DNA of 64,000 nt, taken from the NCBI GenBank assembly GCA_947359465.1, contig OX375879.1, positions 122,412,377 through 122,476,376 of the forward strand, written 5' to 3'. Positions 35,001 through 45,348 of this stretch are shown in pieces. A program made the translations under genes and the position numbers. This DNA is from Metellina segmentata (Eukaryota > Arthropoda > Arachnida > Araneae > Tetragnathidae). The notes under the pieces are model-generated. The model worked only from the letters and a program-made list of their open reading frames with translations. It did not search any database and had not been told where the DNA came from. Numbering within the stretch: position 1 is the first letter of the stretch; each line of letters starts with the position of its first letter.

Positions 35001-35310
35001 TGTTGAGAATAATTACTAACTGTAACTCATCTTTGCTTAGCAATCGGGTAACACTTGTTCTAATTGTCTACTTCTGTTGTGTCACAGGTTGCTGTTTGTG
35101 TTCTTATTCATGACTTGTTGTCATGACTTTATCTGTCAGAGTTGTTTGGAAAAGCATTCGCTGGTGCGGCAGTTTGAGATGGCCGAAGAATTCACCCATC
35201 GGATAATATGACTTGTTGAAGGGGGTGACTCCGAAGAGTGTACCTGATTGGAATGTTTGACAGTTCCCAGGGTTTAATCTGTCTTAAGAATAAAAAAAAT
35301 TATTTTAACT
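35001..35310 (+). mobile_element. probable 3' LTR of the copia remnant
   Basis: Immediately after the RNase H end, the purine tract TGAGGGAGGG (34991-35000) precedes TGTTGAGAATAATTACTAAC, a typical copia LTR start. A polyadenylation-like AATAAA lies at about 35288. The right border is not defined because no second LTR copy was found in the window. Confidence 0.5.
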
Positions 35311-35644
35311 GTGATTTGTGAATTTTTTTAAAACTTATGGAAAATTCTATTTAAATGAAATTTGTAAGAACTGTTCATTTTTCTGCCAATATGCAATGTG
35401 CCTTTTTTTTTTTTTTTTTTCTTATTTAACATTTCTAACAATATTGAATTTTTAACAGAAGTTTTCGGGAAGTAATCCATTTTGAGATGAAATCAAAATT
35501 ATATAAATCTGAATCAGTTCTTAGAATTACATACCATGCAACTGTTTATCAAGTTGTATTGTAATACAAGCATCAGCTTGATGTTTGTATTTATTTTACT
35601 GGTTTGAGATATAGATTATACAATTGGCAATAATGAGTTTTAAT

Positions 35645-36781
35645 CAGGGTGTAAAAAAATCATGATTTTTTAAAAAAATCAATTAATCGGATTTATTTGA
35701 TTAAATCGAATTTATTTGATTTAAATCAAAAATCGGATTTTTTTTATTTAAATTTCTGTAGGGCCTATAAATTTGTTAAACAAAAAATTGAGTTTCTGAC
35801 ATGACATGTAAACCAATATTTATTTAAGTAAACAATCGGAATTTGTGAAAACAATTGTGTGTTACATGGTAATACATTTAAAAAATGAATTTTCAAAACA
35901 AGAGCAAAAGATAAAACATTTGTTTAACTTTAAAACACAAGTTGACATCCTATTTAGTTTTTCTTGAGTAAATTAACATCATCATGCTAACAAATACATC
36001 AGTAAGTGTAAGTGAGACCTATATTAGTATGATTAAATAAATATTTGTTATGGGTCACTACTCTTAAAGTGAAAGGTGACTGTTTCGGGGTGCATTTTGC
36101 AAAATAAAAGATGTTCATAGTGTTTAAACTTTCATCCTTTCAAATAGAAAGTTCAGTTGATTTTTTTTATTTAATAAATTATTAATCACATTAGTAATTG
36201 TGTTATTTTGTATTTATGTCTCAATTAAAAAAAAGTAGTTGAAAAATCACTATTGCTAAGCCATTGGTCAATCAATCAAAGGTATAACAAGTAATTTAGG
36301 CCTACTTTGTGGGGATTTTCTTTGGCTGTCTTGACATTTACGTAGATGTAGGCTTACTGCTTTATTGTTTGTAACATAAAATTATGCATGAACAATGTAA
36401 AAACTTTCAAATAGATGTCAACTTATTTTTTACGTTACTGTTTGGCAGAATCCCTTACTCGACACTTAACAGATTACATAGTCCATAGACACCTCAGATT
36501 ATTTGCAAGTGTCCAGTGCCAAACATTTTTTTTTAAAGCTCATCAGTACGAGATGTAGTCATTAGTGCTGAAATCACCATGAGTGCAGAAAGTTCAAAGT
36601 ATTTAACAAATTCTGTGATTTTTCTAGGGTGTATTTGCTTAGTTATAAAAATGTCAGATTGGTTGTGATTTAAAACAATGATTTAAAAAAAAAATCATTT
36701 GATTTAAATCAATGCTATTTTTAAAAAAATCATTTGATTAAAATCAGGATTTTAATCTTTGATTTAAATTTTGACACCCTG
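35645..36781 (+). mobile_element. hAT-type non-autonomous element, 1137 bp (copy A)
   Basis: Ends CAGGGTGT and ACACCCTG, with a perfect 8-bp duplication GTTTTAAT (35637-35644 and 36782-36789). Just inside both ends are AT-rich palindromic blocks built on TTTGATTTAAATCAAA and AATCATGATT. No coding frame. Two more copies are at 44653-49935 (reverse, with a LINE inside) and 63360 to the window end. Confidence 0.95.
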
Positions 36782-37127
36782 GTTTTAATAGCCTTAGGTT
36801 TCTACAAAAGAAATGGAACAATAATTTAAAATATGCATTTAATAAAATAAATTAAAATATTAGCTGCTATATCAGCAGCTTAGCTAACATTTTTGACTGG
36901 AATATTTTTCTAAAACAATTTTCTGAATTGAAATCACAAAAATGGTACCTGTACGTGTTTTATGTTTTGCAATTTTTTTTTCAAGCTACCAAGGAGTAAA
37001 TTTAAAGGGGAAAATGGATTTTAGAATGTCTGATTTGATAATGGATGCCTGTTTAGGTTTTAAAAAGCCAAGTTGCCCACAATTTTCTTTTATGTACTAT
37101 ACAATACAACAGTTACACAAATTGTAA

Positions 37128-37687
37128 TAAAAACATATTTTTAACAATTTAAAATTATATGTTCTCTTTAATGTTCTAAAATATTGTATTATATAAATAT
37201 TTTTTTAATGATTAATATTTTTTAAATTTTACAAAATTTAAGATGGTTGTAATCTTGTGTACCCTCTTAATGAACAATCACATGCCATAAGAAGAAAATT
37301 TAATTAAAATATCCCAATATTATGGAGCAGATATTGAATAATGTTGAAAAAGGACATCGATCAGTATCTTAAAGCTAATATTGAGCAAGGATGAAAAACG
37401 AACAATGAATGTCAAGAAAACAATATCTATCAATGTCGTAAAGCGACATTGTGGCGATGTCGCCAGAGGGGGGTCATTTTTACGTTGGCCAATGTCGGAA
37501 AACAATATCTATCAATGTCGGAAAACGACATTGGGGCGATGGCATTTTTACGTTGGCCAATGTCGTAAAACGATATTGGGGCGACGTCGCCAGGGGGGGG
37601 GGTACATTTTTACGTTGGCCAATATCGACGGCAATATTGGCCAATATTTTTTCTCGATATTGGCCGACATATATGTGCTACCTGGGT
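37128..37687. repeat. palindrome-rich repeat, copy 2
   Basis: Colinear with 30170-30834 from AACATATTTTTAACAATTTA through the CAATGTCG-type palindromes to ATATGTGCTACCTGGGT, but about 100 bp shorter in the palindromic half. It directly abuts a SINE tRNA head on the right. Confidence 0.85.
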
Positions 37688-37762
37688 GCCCGGACCAGGA
37701 TACGAACTAGGAACATTCCGATCTGGAGGCTAACACCTTAACCACTATACCGGTTGGTCGGC
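37688..37762 (-). mobile_element. SINE tRNA head
   Basis: Minus-strand tRNA-like part with box A region (CCACTATACCGGTTGGTCGG) and box B degraded to GGATACGAACTAG. The body is absent; the palindrome-rich repeat lies where the body should start. Confidence 0.8.
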
Positions 37763-37889
37763 ATTTAATGTAATGACACTGAAGAAGTGATAAAAAGAAT
37801 TTCAAAATTTGGGTATGTCCACCATTTAGTACTCTAACGTACACAACTGGATATGTAGTTACTGGATTAAAGTTTCCCATTTCCATCAA

Positions 37890-38336
37890 CAGGTGTTGCC
37901 TCGTCATCTTATCGTTGTTCAAAATTACAAGGCGTAGTCCTCGGTTCTATCCCTTAAGGGATTGGGATCCGGGTTCTATCCCGATTGAACCCGGACCGTC
38001 GTCAATAGCCCGTTGTGTTGCTCTAGTAGGTGTTGCTATTTCTCTCCGTGTTTCTTGTGAAATGAAATTGATTTTAGTGTTTTGTTACCTTTGCCCTAAA
38101 AATTTGGTTTGAAAAAAAAAAAAAAATTTTTTTTTGGTCAAACTAGCTTAACACTCTACAAAATGGAAGTTGCACCAAAATGATCAACATTTTAAGGTAA
38201 AAATAGGGTAATTTTTAGTTAACGTCGTACTAGAGCAACAAAACTATTGACGACGGTCCGGGATCAGTCCCTTAAGGGAGAGAATCGAGGACAACACGGT
38301 GAACCACGGTCAGATGACGAAACAACACCTCAGCCA
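37890..38336. repeat. two SINE pieces, opposite strands
   Basis: Plus-strand body piece 37890-38028 (with a local duplication of the GGGTTCTATCCC segment) and minus-strand piece 38207-38336. Only the body and tail remain. Confidence 0.82.
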
Positions 38337-38359
38337 AGAGGTATCCCATTTTTCGCTCT

Positions 38360-38848
38360 CTTCAATTGCAAAAATGGCGATTCCCAGTGTCTAAGAACTA
38401 TATAAAAAGTCAAACGGCGAGGAATTCCTTTCAAATACAGAAGCCAAAACCAAAAGATAAGCCAAAATATTTGCCAAGTCAGCAAGAACTTGTGAAGCTA
38501 GAACTAATAGTAAAGCGCGATTTTGTGCCAAATGTAATTGCCCTGCACCCCCGCCACGGACGCTACTTTTCGCACCTAGCCGCACTATTTTGTCTCGCCA
38601 TTTTTTTTTCTAAAATACTCTCGTACCAGACATGAAATGCTACTGTAACTACGTCACGTCAGCATAGAATTACATTATTCGAGGCTTTTGTTTATGGTTG
38701 GATCTAGTGCTAGTTTCTGGAAACGCGACACAAAGTTTGTTTTAAAACTTAAAAAAAAAAAAAAAATCAGTTTTGATTAAAAGTTAAACTTTAGGTGTTC
38801 GAAAGTTTATAGTTTGGAAAATCGTCCGACAAAGGTGGAACTGAATTG
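38360..38848 (+). promoter_or_regulatory. candidate ZC3H11A promoter and 5' UTR exon
   Basis: A CpG-richer island in otherwise AT-rich DNA about 4.5 kb ahead of the ZC3H11A start codon. It has YY1-type motifs AAAATGGCG at 38371-38379 and, on the other strand, at 38596-38604 (CGCCATTTT), plus a CRE-like ACGTCACGTCAGC at 38651-38663. YY1 motifs near start sites are common in metazoan housekeeping promoters. A good donor GAATTG|GTGAGT at 38848/38849 could end a non-coding first exon. The assignment to ZC3H11A is by position only. Confidence 0.4.
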
Positions 38849-39960
38849 GTGAGTTAAAACTTGTTGAATGTCCTTGTTGTACTAACTACATCGGCAATGT
38901 AGTTGAAATTTGTTTATCTTTACTCAATTCGAAGTGTAAGGGCTGTAAAAATTTTAATGAGCTTCGTAACCGGAGGGATACTTGTTTTTCTGTGCATTGT
39001 TGCTGTCCCATTTTAATCCAAAAAAAACGTATGTTCAAATAAAAATTTGTCGTACTCCAATTCTTTTTCCGTAACCTGCCTTGTAATTCCTTGCCTTCCT
39101 CAATTGCATGGAACAAGTAATGAGGTTAAGTGGAAGTTTTTTTAATCTAATGAGTTGTTTTAGGTGCACTTTAGTATCCATTGTGTTAAGAGATCAATTA
39201 CAAAGGTTAAAATCACTATTTTCCTAAAATAGATGAATGTGTTGTAAAATGATAATAAAATATTGGTTCCATGAAAAGTTTCTATCTTGTGATGACAACT
39301 GTGACTGCCAAATTTTTATTTTTATAATTCAAAAGATGTGTACCTACTCAACAAAAGCATACAAAATTGCCATTGCATTTGTAATCCTAATCATATAACT
39401 TCTAAACCTTGATCAGAAGGCTGAGTTAGAATTCTTCTCATGAATTGGATATTTGCAGTAATTCCTAATTAATCCTCATGGAGCAAAAATAAATTTTTCT
39501 TTATAACAGCTTCATAAACTTTGGAAGAACTCTAAATGTATGTCCTATCCTGTTAAAACTTGATTCATACAAACAGTTTACTTGATCAAAATTCAGTTAT
39601 TTTTTGCTAAACCTTAGTGTTAATGTTTTTATTTTAATGGAATATTTTGTTTGAAGATATGGTAAAAACTTTTTTGTATTACTTGTTTACTTTCGTAAAA
39701 AACCGATTAACTGACAATAATCATGATTTAAGTAATCTTTTTATTCCTGTGGTAACCCTAACAGCTTCAATTATATTTAGTCTGGAAAATAAATTAAAAA
39801 TTGAACTTGTTTGTAGTGCTTTCACTATCAAAGAGATCGATTATGTTTCAATTGAATCAGGCCCGTGAATCTAATTTTTTTAAGCCTTGCTAAGTCTATT
39901 TCTAGCAATAACATGTCAGCCGCATTTAATGTTTTATTGATTATTGCTTTTTTCCTTTAG

Positions 39961-40015
39961 GCAATAGAGCTATATATAATTGCTCAGAAAGACACAAATT
40001 CTGCTTTCTCATCAG
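39961..40015 (+). other. candidate non-coding exon, 55 nt
   Basis: Bounded by a pyrimidine-rich acceptor (TTGCTTTTTTCCTTTAG) and a donor ATCAG|GTAATA. It could be an optional 5' UTR exon of ZC3H11A. Splice-site quality is the only evidence. Confidence 0.2.
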
Positions 40016-40804
40016 GTAATACTTGAAATTTTCTTTTAAGAATGTGAATTGTATTACATTTGCGTCATGTTCATTTTTTTAAATCTTTGTGCTTCCATGT
40101 TCTATTAAAAATTCGCAAAGTTTTCAAATAAGTTATTTCAAATTAAATCTTAAAGGTAATTCAATTTGTGTTTGAACTAAAATTTGTGTTCCAATTTCAT
40201 TGAAATTAAAAACTTTAGTATAAACTAAGCAGCTGAACTTGATAGTTCATCCATGTTTAGATATTCTACTATTTCTAGTTTGTTTGATTCATTTACTTTG
40301 ATTGAAACTCATGCTAATGTGTGAAAGATAAAAATTTTACGCTTGTAGACACTTGTTTCAAAATTGAAAACACAAAGATTTAAAAGTGTATTTGCATAAT
40401 CATTTGCCAATGTCAAACATGAAATTGTAAGCTTTAAAATATGCTTTCATTTCGTACATTGTACATGTTTAAAAGTGCAAGTATGTTTGCATTGATATTA
40501 AATAAGATGATTATGATTGATTTGCTCATTGCATTTCATTGATCATATTTTAACAAGTCCTCAGGATTATTTAATAGTTTAGATACTCTTCTTTTTGCAC
40601 TTAATATTTTGTTATTCCTTAAGTTGATGCAGAACATTTTCCCTGATATTGTGCACATTTTATGTTTTGTTTGTTAAAACTTTAGTTTTGACTTCAAATT
40701 ATAGCACTTTTGTAATACAAGAAAAAACTTTGCCCTTATCGATCACTTTATAAAACCGTCAATGAAATTATTATTTTCCAAAAATGAAGCTTTGTATTAT
40801 TCGA

Positions 40805-41229
40805 GCAGAGATGCCAACCTGCAATGGAGGTTTTCAATAGTACCAAAAGAAAAATCCTTAGTTTAAAAAAAATTTCAGTAGTCAAGTAAAAATTTAAGAA
40901 ATTGGCTTTAGTAACATGCATATATTATTAAAATTTTAAACATACATGCAACACATTATATTATTTTTAATTAGTAAGGTATATCATATATGAAAATACA
41001 TATTTAGAACCTATAATTGTGTATGAGAGAATTATATATAAAAAAAACATTTAATAATTAAATTTAAGCACTCTTCTATTTACCAAAAAAAATAAAAAAA
41101 TAAGTAAACTAATTGACGTGTTGGGAAAAAAAATGACATTCAATATTTTCGTAGAAAAATCATCGAATTCGTAGTACCACATTTACTTCCAAACAAAGTA
41201 TGGAGAATCCGTAGTAGTTGGCATCTCTG
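40805..41229. mobile_element. short inverted-repeat element (hAT-like ends), 425 bp
   Basis: Ends CAGAGATGCCAAC and GTTGGCATCTCTG are perfect inverted repeats, extendable to 16 bp (GAGCAGAGATGCCAAC). A CAGAGATG terminus is typical for hAT MITEs, but no clear 8-bp duplication is left. Non-coding; lies in the proposed first intron of ZC3H11A. Confidence 0.7.
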
Positions 41230-41714
41230 CTCAAGTGCCGATTTAACATTTATTTATTCAAAATTATTGAACTATAACATTTTTGAAGATTTGTCAGTTT
41301 GATAAGTGCCATTTATAACATGATGGTTTTCAAGCCATGTGTCAAAAATAAATTGAAATGCCATGATGACTCTTGATTTGATTTTTGTAAAATGCATATC
41401 TATTTGTGTATCTCAAATACTTTAACTGATTATTTTCTATTTCATTTCAATGTTCCTTAATGACTTCCTGGCCATCATGGATGTCCTTGGAGCTTGACTT
41501 ATCTTGAAAGGAATATCCTTTTAAAGAAGCCAGGTCAAGGGGATTGTCCTAATAACAAACTCTATTTTATTTGAATCAATACCTAAAAAGAGTTCCTTTT
41601 ATGTTCAAAAACAATAACTGCACCAATTCTTTGGCTCTTCTGGATATTCATAGAAAAAAGTTTTTAGTTTCGTCATGATAACCAGTATTCTTGATTGAAC
41701 ACATTTTTCCCCAG

Positions 41715-41740
41715 TGACAAAGAGGGAAAGAGATCTAAAG
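41715..41740 (+). other. candidate 26-nt micro-exon
   Basis: Acceptor ACATTTTTCCCCAG and donor CTAAAG|GTAAGC are both strong. Position fits an optional 5' UTR exon of ZC3H11A. No coding evidence. Confidence 0.18.
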
Positions 41741-43084
41741 GTAAGCCTAGTGCTTTTTAAAAATCATTCTACTTTGAAACTAATTTGTTTATATTTTCAC
41801 ATCGCACAAATCATACAAAATGTCGAATTTGTCCGATTTGGGATAGCAAATCATTATTTTATTCAAATAGAATGATTTTGAAATAAGAGGACTTGAGCTG
41901 CCATAAAAACCAACCTATAAATATTGATTAAATGGTTAAAATTTTGAATCCAATCACAAGCCTTTCAAATTTTTTTGCTTATTTGATGTAAATTCTTACC
42001 AATCAACCATTTAAATTTCCATTTAGTAATCTGCTCTTATTTTTAAATATGCACATCCAAGTCTGAAGTCCACCCCTTAATTATTACCCTGTGTTTATCC
42101 ACAGAAACAAAGTAAATTTAAAAATACTGAATATTTTGGACATTTGGGGACATTTAATTCGGTAGCATTGACACTTAACTTTCTACTCCTAATTTCTAAT
42201 TCCAGGCATAGTTCCAAACCTAGGGTTAAAAATTAGATTTTTACCTGGCATTGAAAATTACATCTGGTTTCTTAATTGCAGTGTATTAGCTAATTTAATG
42301 CATGTCGTAGTTCCTCCATTGCATGCTCTTCTGAAATTGTATTGTTAATTTACGATGCGAATGAGTTGCAGGGCTTGTGCTTGGGGTTTTACTATTGAGC
42401 TTGTATTAGGATGTGTTTTAAATTAAACTCGAACTCAACGTAAGGTAGAAAAGTTCAGAGAACTTGTAAGTGGGAAATATTTTTATACTAATGGGAAAAT
42501 TGCCACTACTTTAATTAATTTTGCTAACCAATTAAATATGGCATATTGCAGTTTTAATATCAATGTTGTACACCAGATTCTGGTATTATGCTCTTGAAGT
42601 TTCGTATTTGTATTGGTTTAAATTAATATTTTGTATGAAATTTGAATTAACTTTTTATTTTAAAATGGTGTCTTAATTTTTCTCAGTAATTTTAGTTGTC
42701 TGTATTGATAAGTATAAGATTTTATTGTCAGTTTTGATTCTGACAGCGTTTAAAAATTTGATAGTAAAATGGACTATATGTAATGCATTGTGCTAAAATG
42801 TTGTGCATCTCGTATCGTCCCGATTATTGAATTTACGTCTAGGATGCCGAGTTAGTTAATTTATGATCTAATATGTCCTATTTATAAAGTACATATTCAA
42901 ATTCTAATTGTATAAAATGTTAAATTTTTTGATGTAGGTATATGTTTAATATTTGCTTGTTTATGTTTTTAAGTTTATTACTTTCGTGTTGAATTGAAAC
43001 ACTTTTAAACGTTTTACTGTGGTTTAAAACATTCTTCAATTATTTCAGATTTCTTTGCATTGAACATTTAGAAGACTCTTGACA

Positions 43085-43144
43085 ATGGCTGCTCAGAAGA
43101 GTATTGATGATTGCTATTTCTATTACTATTCTTCATGCACAAAA
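43085..43144 (+). CDS. ZC3H11A: ZC3H11A exon with start codon (codons 1-20)
   Basis: First coding exon of a gene that matches the N-terminus of zinc finger CCCH domain-containing protein 11A, a nuclear protein of the TREX mRNA-export machinery in vertebrates. The exon begins after the acceptor TATTTCAG at 43048 and carries about 36 nt of 5' UTR. ATG at 43085 has A at -3 and G at +4, a good Kozak context. It encodes MAAQKSIDDCYFYYYSSCTK, the first half of CCCH finger 1 (C10-X7-C18-X5-C24-X3-H28 when joined to exon 2). Donor AAA|GTAAAT, phase 0. In the whole window the gene shows five coding exons totalling 583 nt (194 codons) and continues beyond the right edge; vertebrate ZC3H11A is about 800 residues, so most of the protein lies outside. 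Reading phases match at all four junctions, which supports the model. Confidence 0.93.
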
Positions 43145-43525
43145 GTAAATATTTTATCATTAAAAATTAAATTTGCATATAGTAGTTGTTACATTGCCCC
43201 TTGTTAATAACGCATCAAATTGGATTAGGCGTTTCTTAGGTATAGCCATTATTACTTTTAAATTTGAAATATCTTTTTTAAATTTAATAAATGCTAAATT
43301 CTCCTATGTACTCTGGAAAAACGTGACAGGACGTAAAAAATGTAAATTTAATTTTAAAGGTATTGAGAGTAAGGAGAAAAGGATAATTTTTTTATTTCAA
43401 GCATATAGCTTACCTACAACAAATATTCACTTCCTATTTTTTTTTTACCCTTTTTTTATTTCTAAAGTTTTTCATATAAGAACTAAACTATTTTATTCTT
43501 AAAAGTGCCAGTGCTGTTGTGTTAA

Positions 43526-43726
<201 letters not shown>

Positions 43727-45348
43727 TAAGCAGCTCAATGATAGCTACTGATTCATGGTACCTTTTTTAATTTTTTTTTTGTAATATTTAATCACCGTTC
43801 GAATTTATTGTCGGTCTGCTGCGCCGAGACCATCGAAAGCATGATCAGATCTGGAGATTAAAAATCTGGGTGATCCACTGTACCAGTAGCTATAATTAGA
43901 ACGCGAGTGCGCACTTGTTTTCTTTTAAAATAAGTTTCAAACTCCCAAACTTTACTTTTGGTAAGCTGTCAAAATTTATTTCTGTTACATGATCAAAAAT
44001 TTGGAAGTTCATCTCGTCGTATACTGGAGTCGTTTCTGGTTTCTGCCTCCAAATTGCAATCACAATAATCGGCACCTGTCGAATCATTGGCCGTCGACGA
44101 TCGGCAGGCCTTTTTAAAAAAAGTGCTCCGTGGGGCATTTTCAGTCTTGTTATTGGCGGAAGGAAGGGGCTCTTACTTGAATACTGTGCTTATCACACTC
44201 TGTTCTTTTGCAATGGCAGGCGTATCTGATTTCTGATTGTGGGGCAATTAGAATTCGTTAGAGACTTGAAGCTAATAAAAAATCTATCTACAATGTGACA
44301 GAATTTCCATTCGCCAAAGAAAAAATTTTGCTTGCCAATGGAAATTTTGTGCCCTGAATTAACAGGCTATTAACTAATTTATTATTTGAGGAGCAGACCA
44401 GCTATGATTGCAGCGGACCAGTCTATTTTCGTATACACTGGTCCTTTAGACTAGTCATTTTTTCTTTTCTAACGCTGCTAATGATAGGATTGTGACCATG
44501 ACAAAAAAGTTTAACCAATTTTGGAAGCTAAGTATTATTAATTTCCTGTTATTAATTTTAATTTTGTTTCAATTCTTTTCATTCATATTAATATACCTGG
44601 GCCATCATGGCTCAGTGGGTATAATGTATTAAAATTTCTTAATTGTTCTGCGCAGGGTGTCCGGATTTAAATCACTTGATTTAAATCAACAATTAAAATC
44701 ATGATTTTAATCAAATGATTTTTTTAATAACTGATTTTAATCATAATTAATCTTACATTTTTATAACTAAGTAAATACACCATAGGAAAATGACAGAAGT
44801 GCTTTATCAAATACTTTAATTTTTCTGCACTCATGGTGATTTCAGCACTAATGGCTACACCCAGCAAAGAGAGTACTGGGTCAATTACTGCATATTATAA
44901 AAGATTGCAACAGCCAGTTGTAACTTATTAGAATATACTTTATACTGGAAAGAGTAATGGAAACACGCATGAAATCATAAATCTAAATGCCAGGAAGAGT
45001 AATGTATAAACATCCAGAGTTGAAAAGCCTCGTGTGAAGGTGGCCTAACAGCACTCATAATATAAACACTTAAAGGAAGTATGCAACAGTTTGATTCAAA
45101 ATTGTAAAGTAAAGGAGTGACTGATTTTATTAGTTAAAAAAACACAAATGGGAAGTGAAGTTTTTTTAAGGCATTTGTCAGTTAGCTTATTCTTGTGGTG
45201 TGCAATAGATTAAAGAGTAGAAATATACATTTTCACACAACCATTGAATTGTCAGCAGGAGGAAATATCCAATCTGAATGAAAACTAATACAAATACAAA
45301 TATTGACGACCAGCTACAGGCTCAAGCCCAACAAGGCTGGTCCTTTGT

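Noticed and set aside
44600..44640. tRNA-like GGCTCAGTGGGTATAATG, also near 51550 (GGCTCAGTGGG)
   Set aside because: Only a box A-like piece; no convincing box B or second copy with shared body, so no RNA gene or SINE was called.
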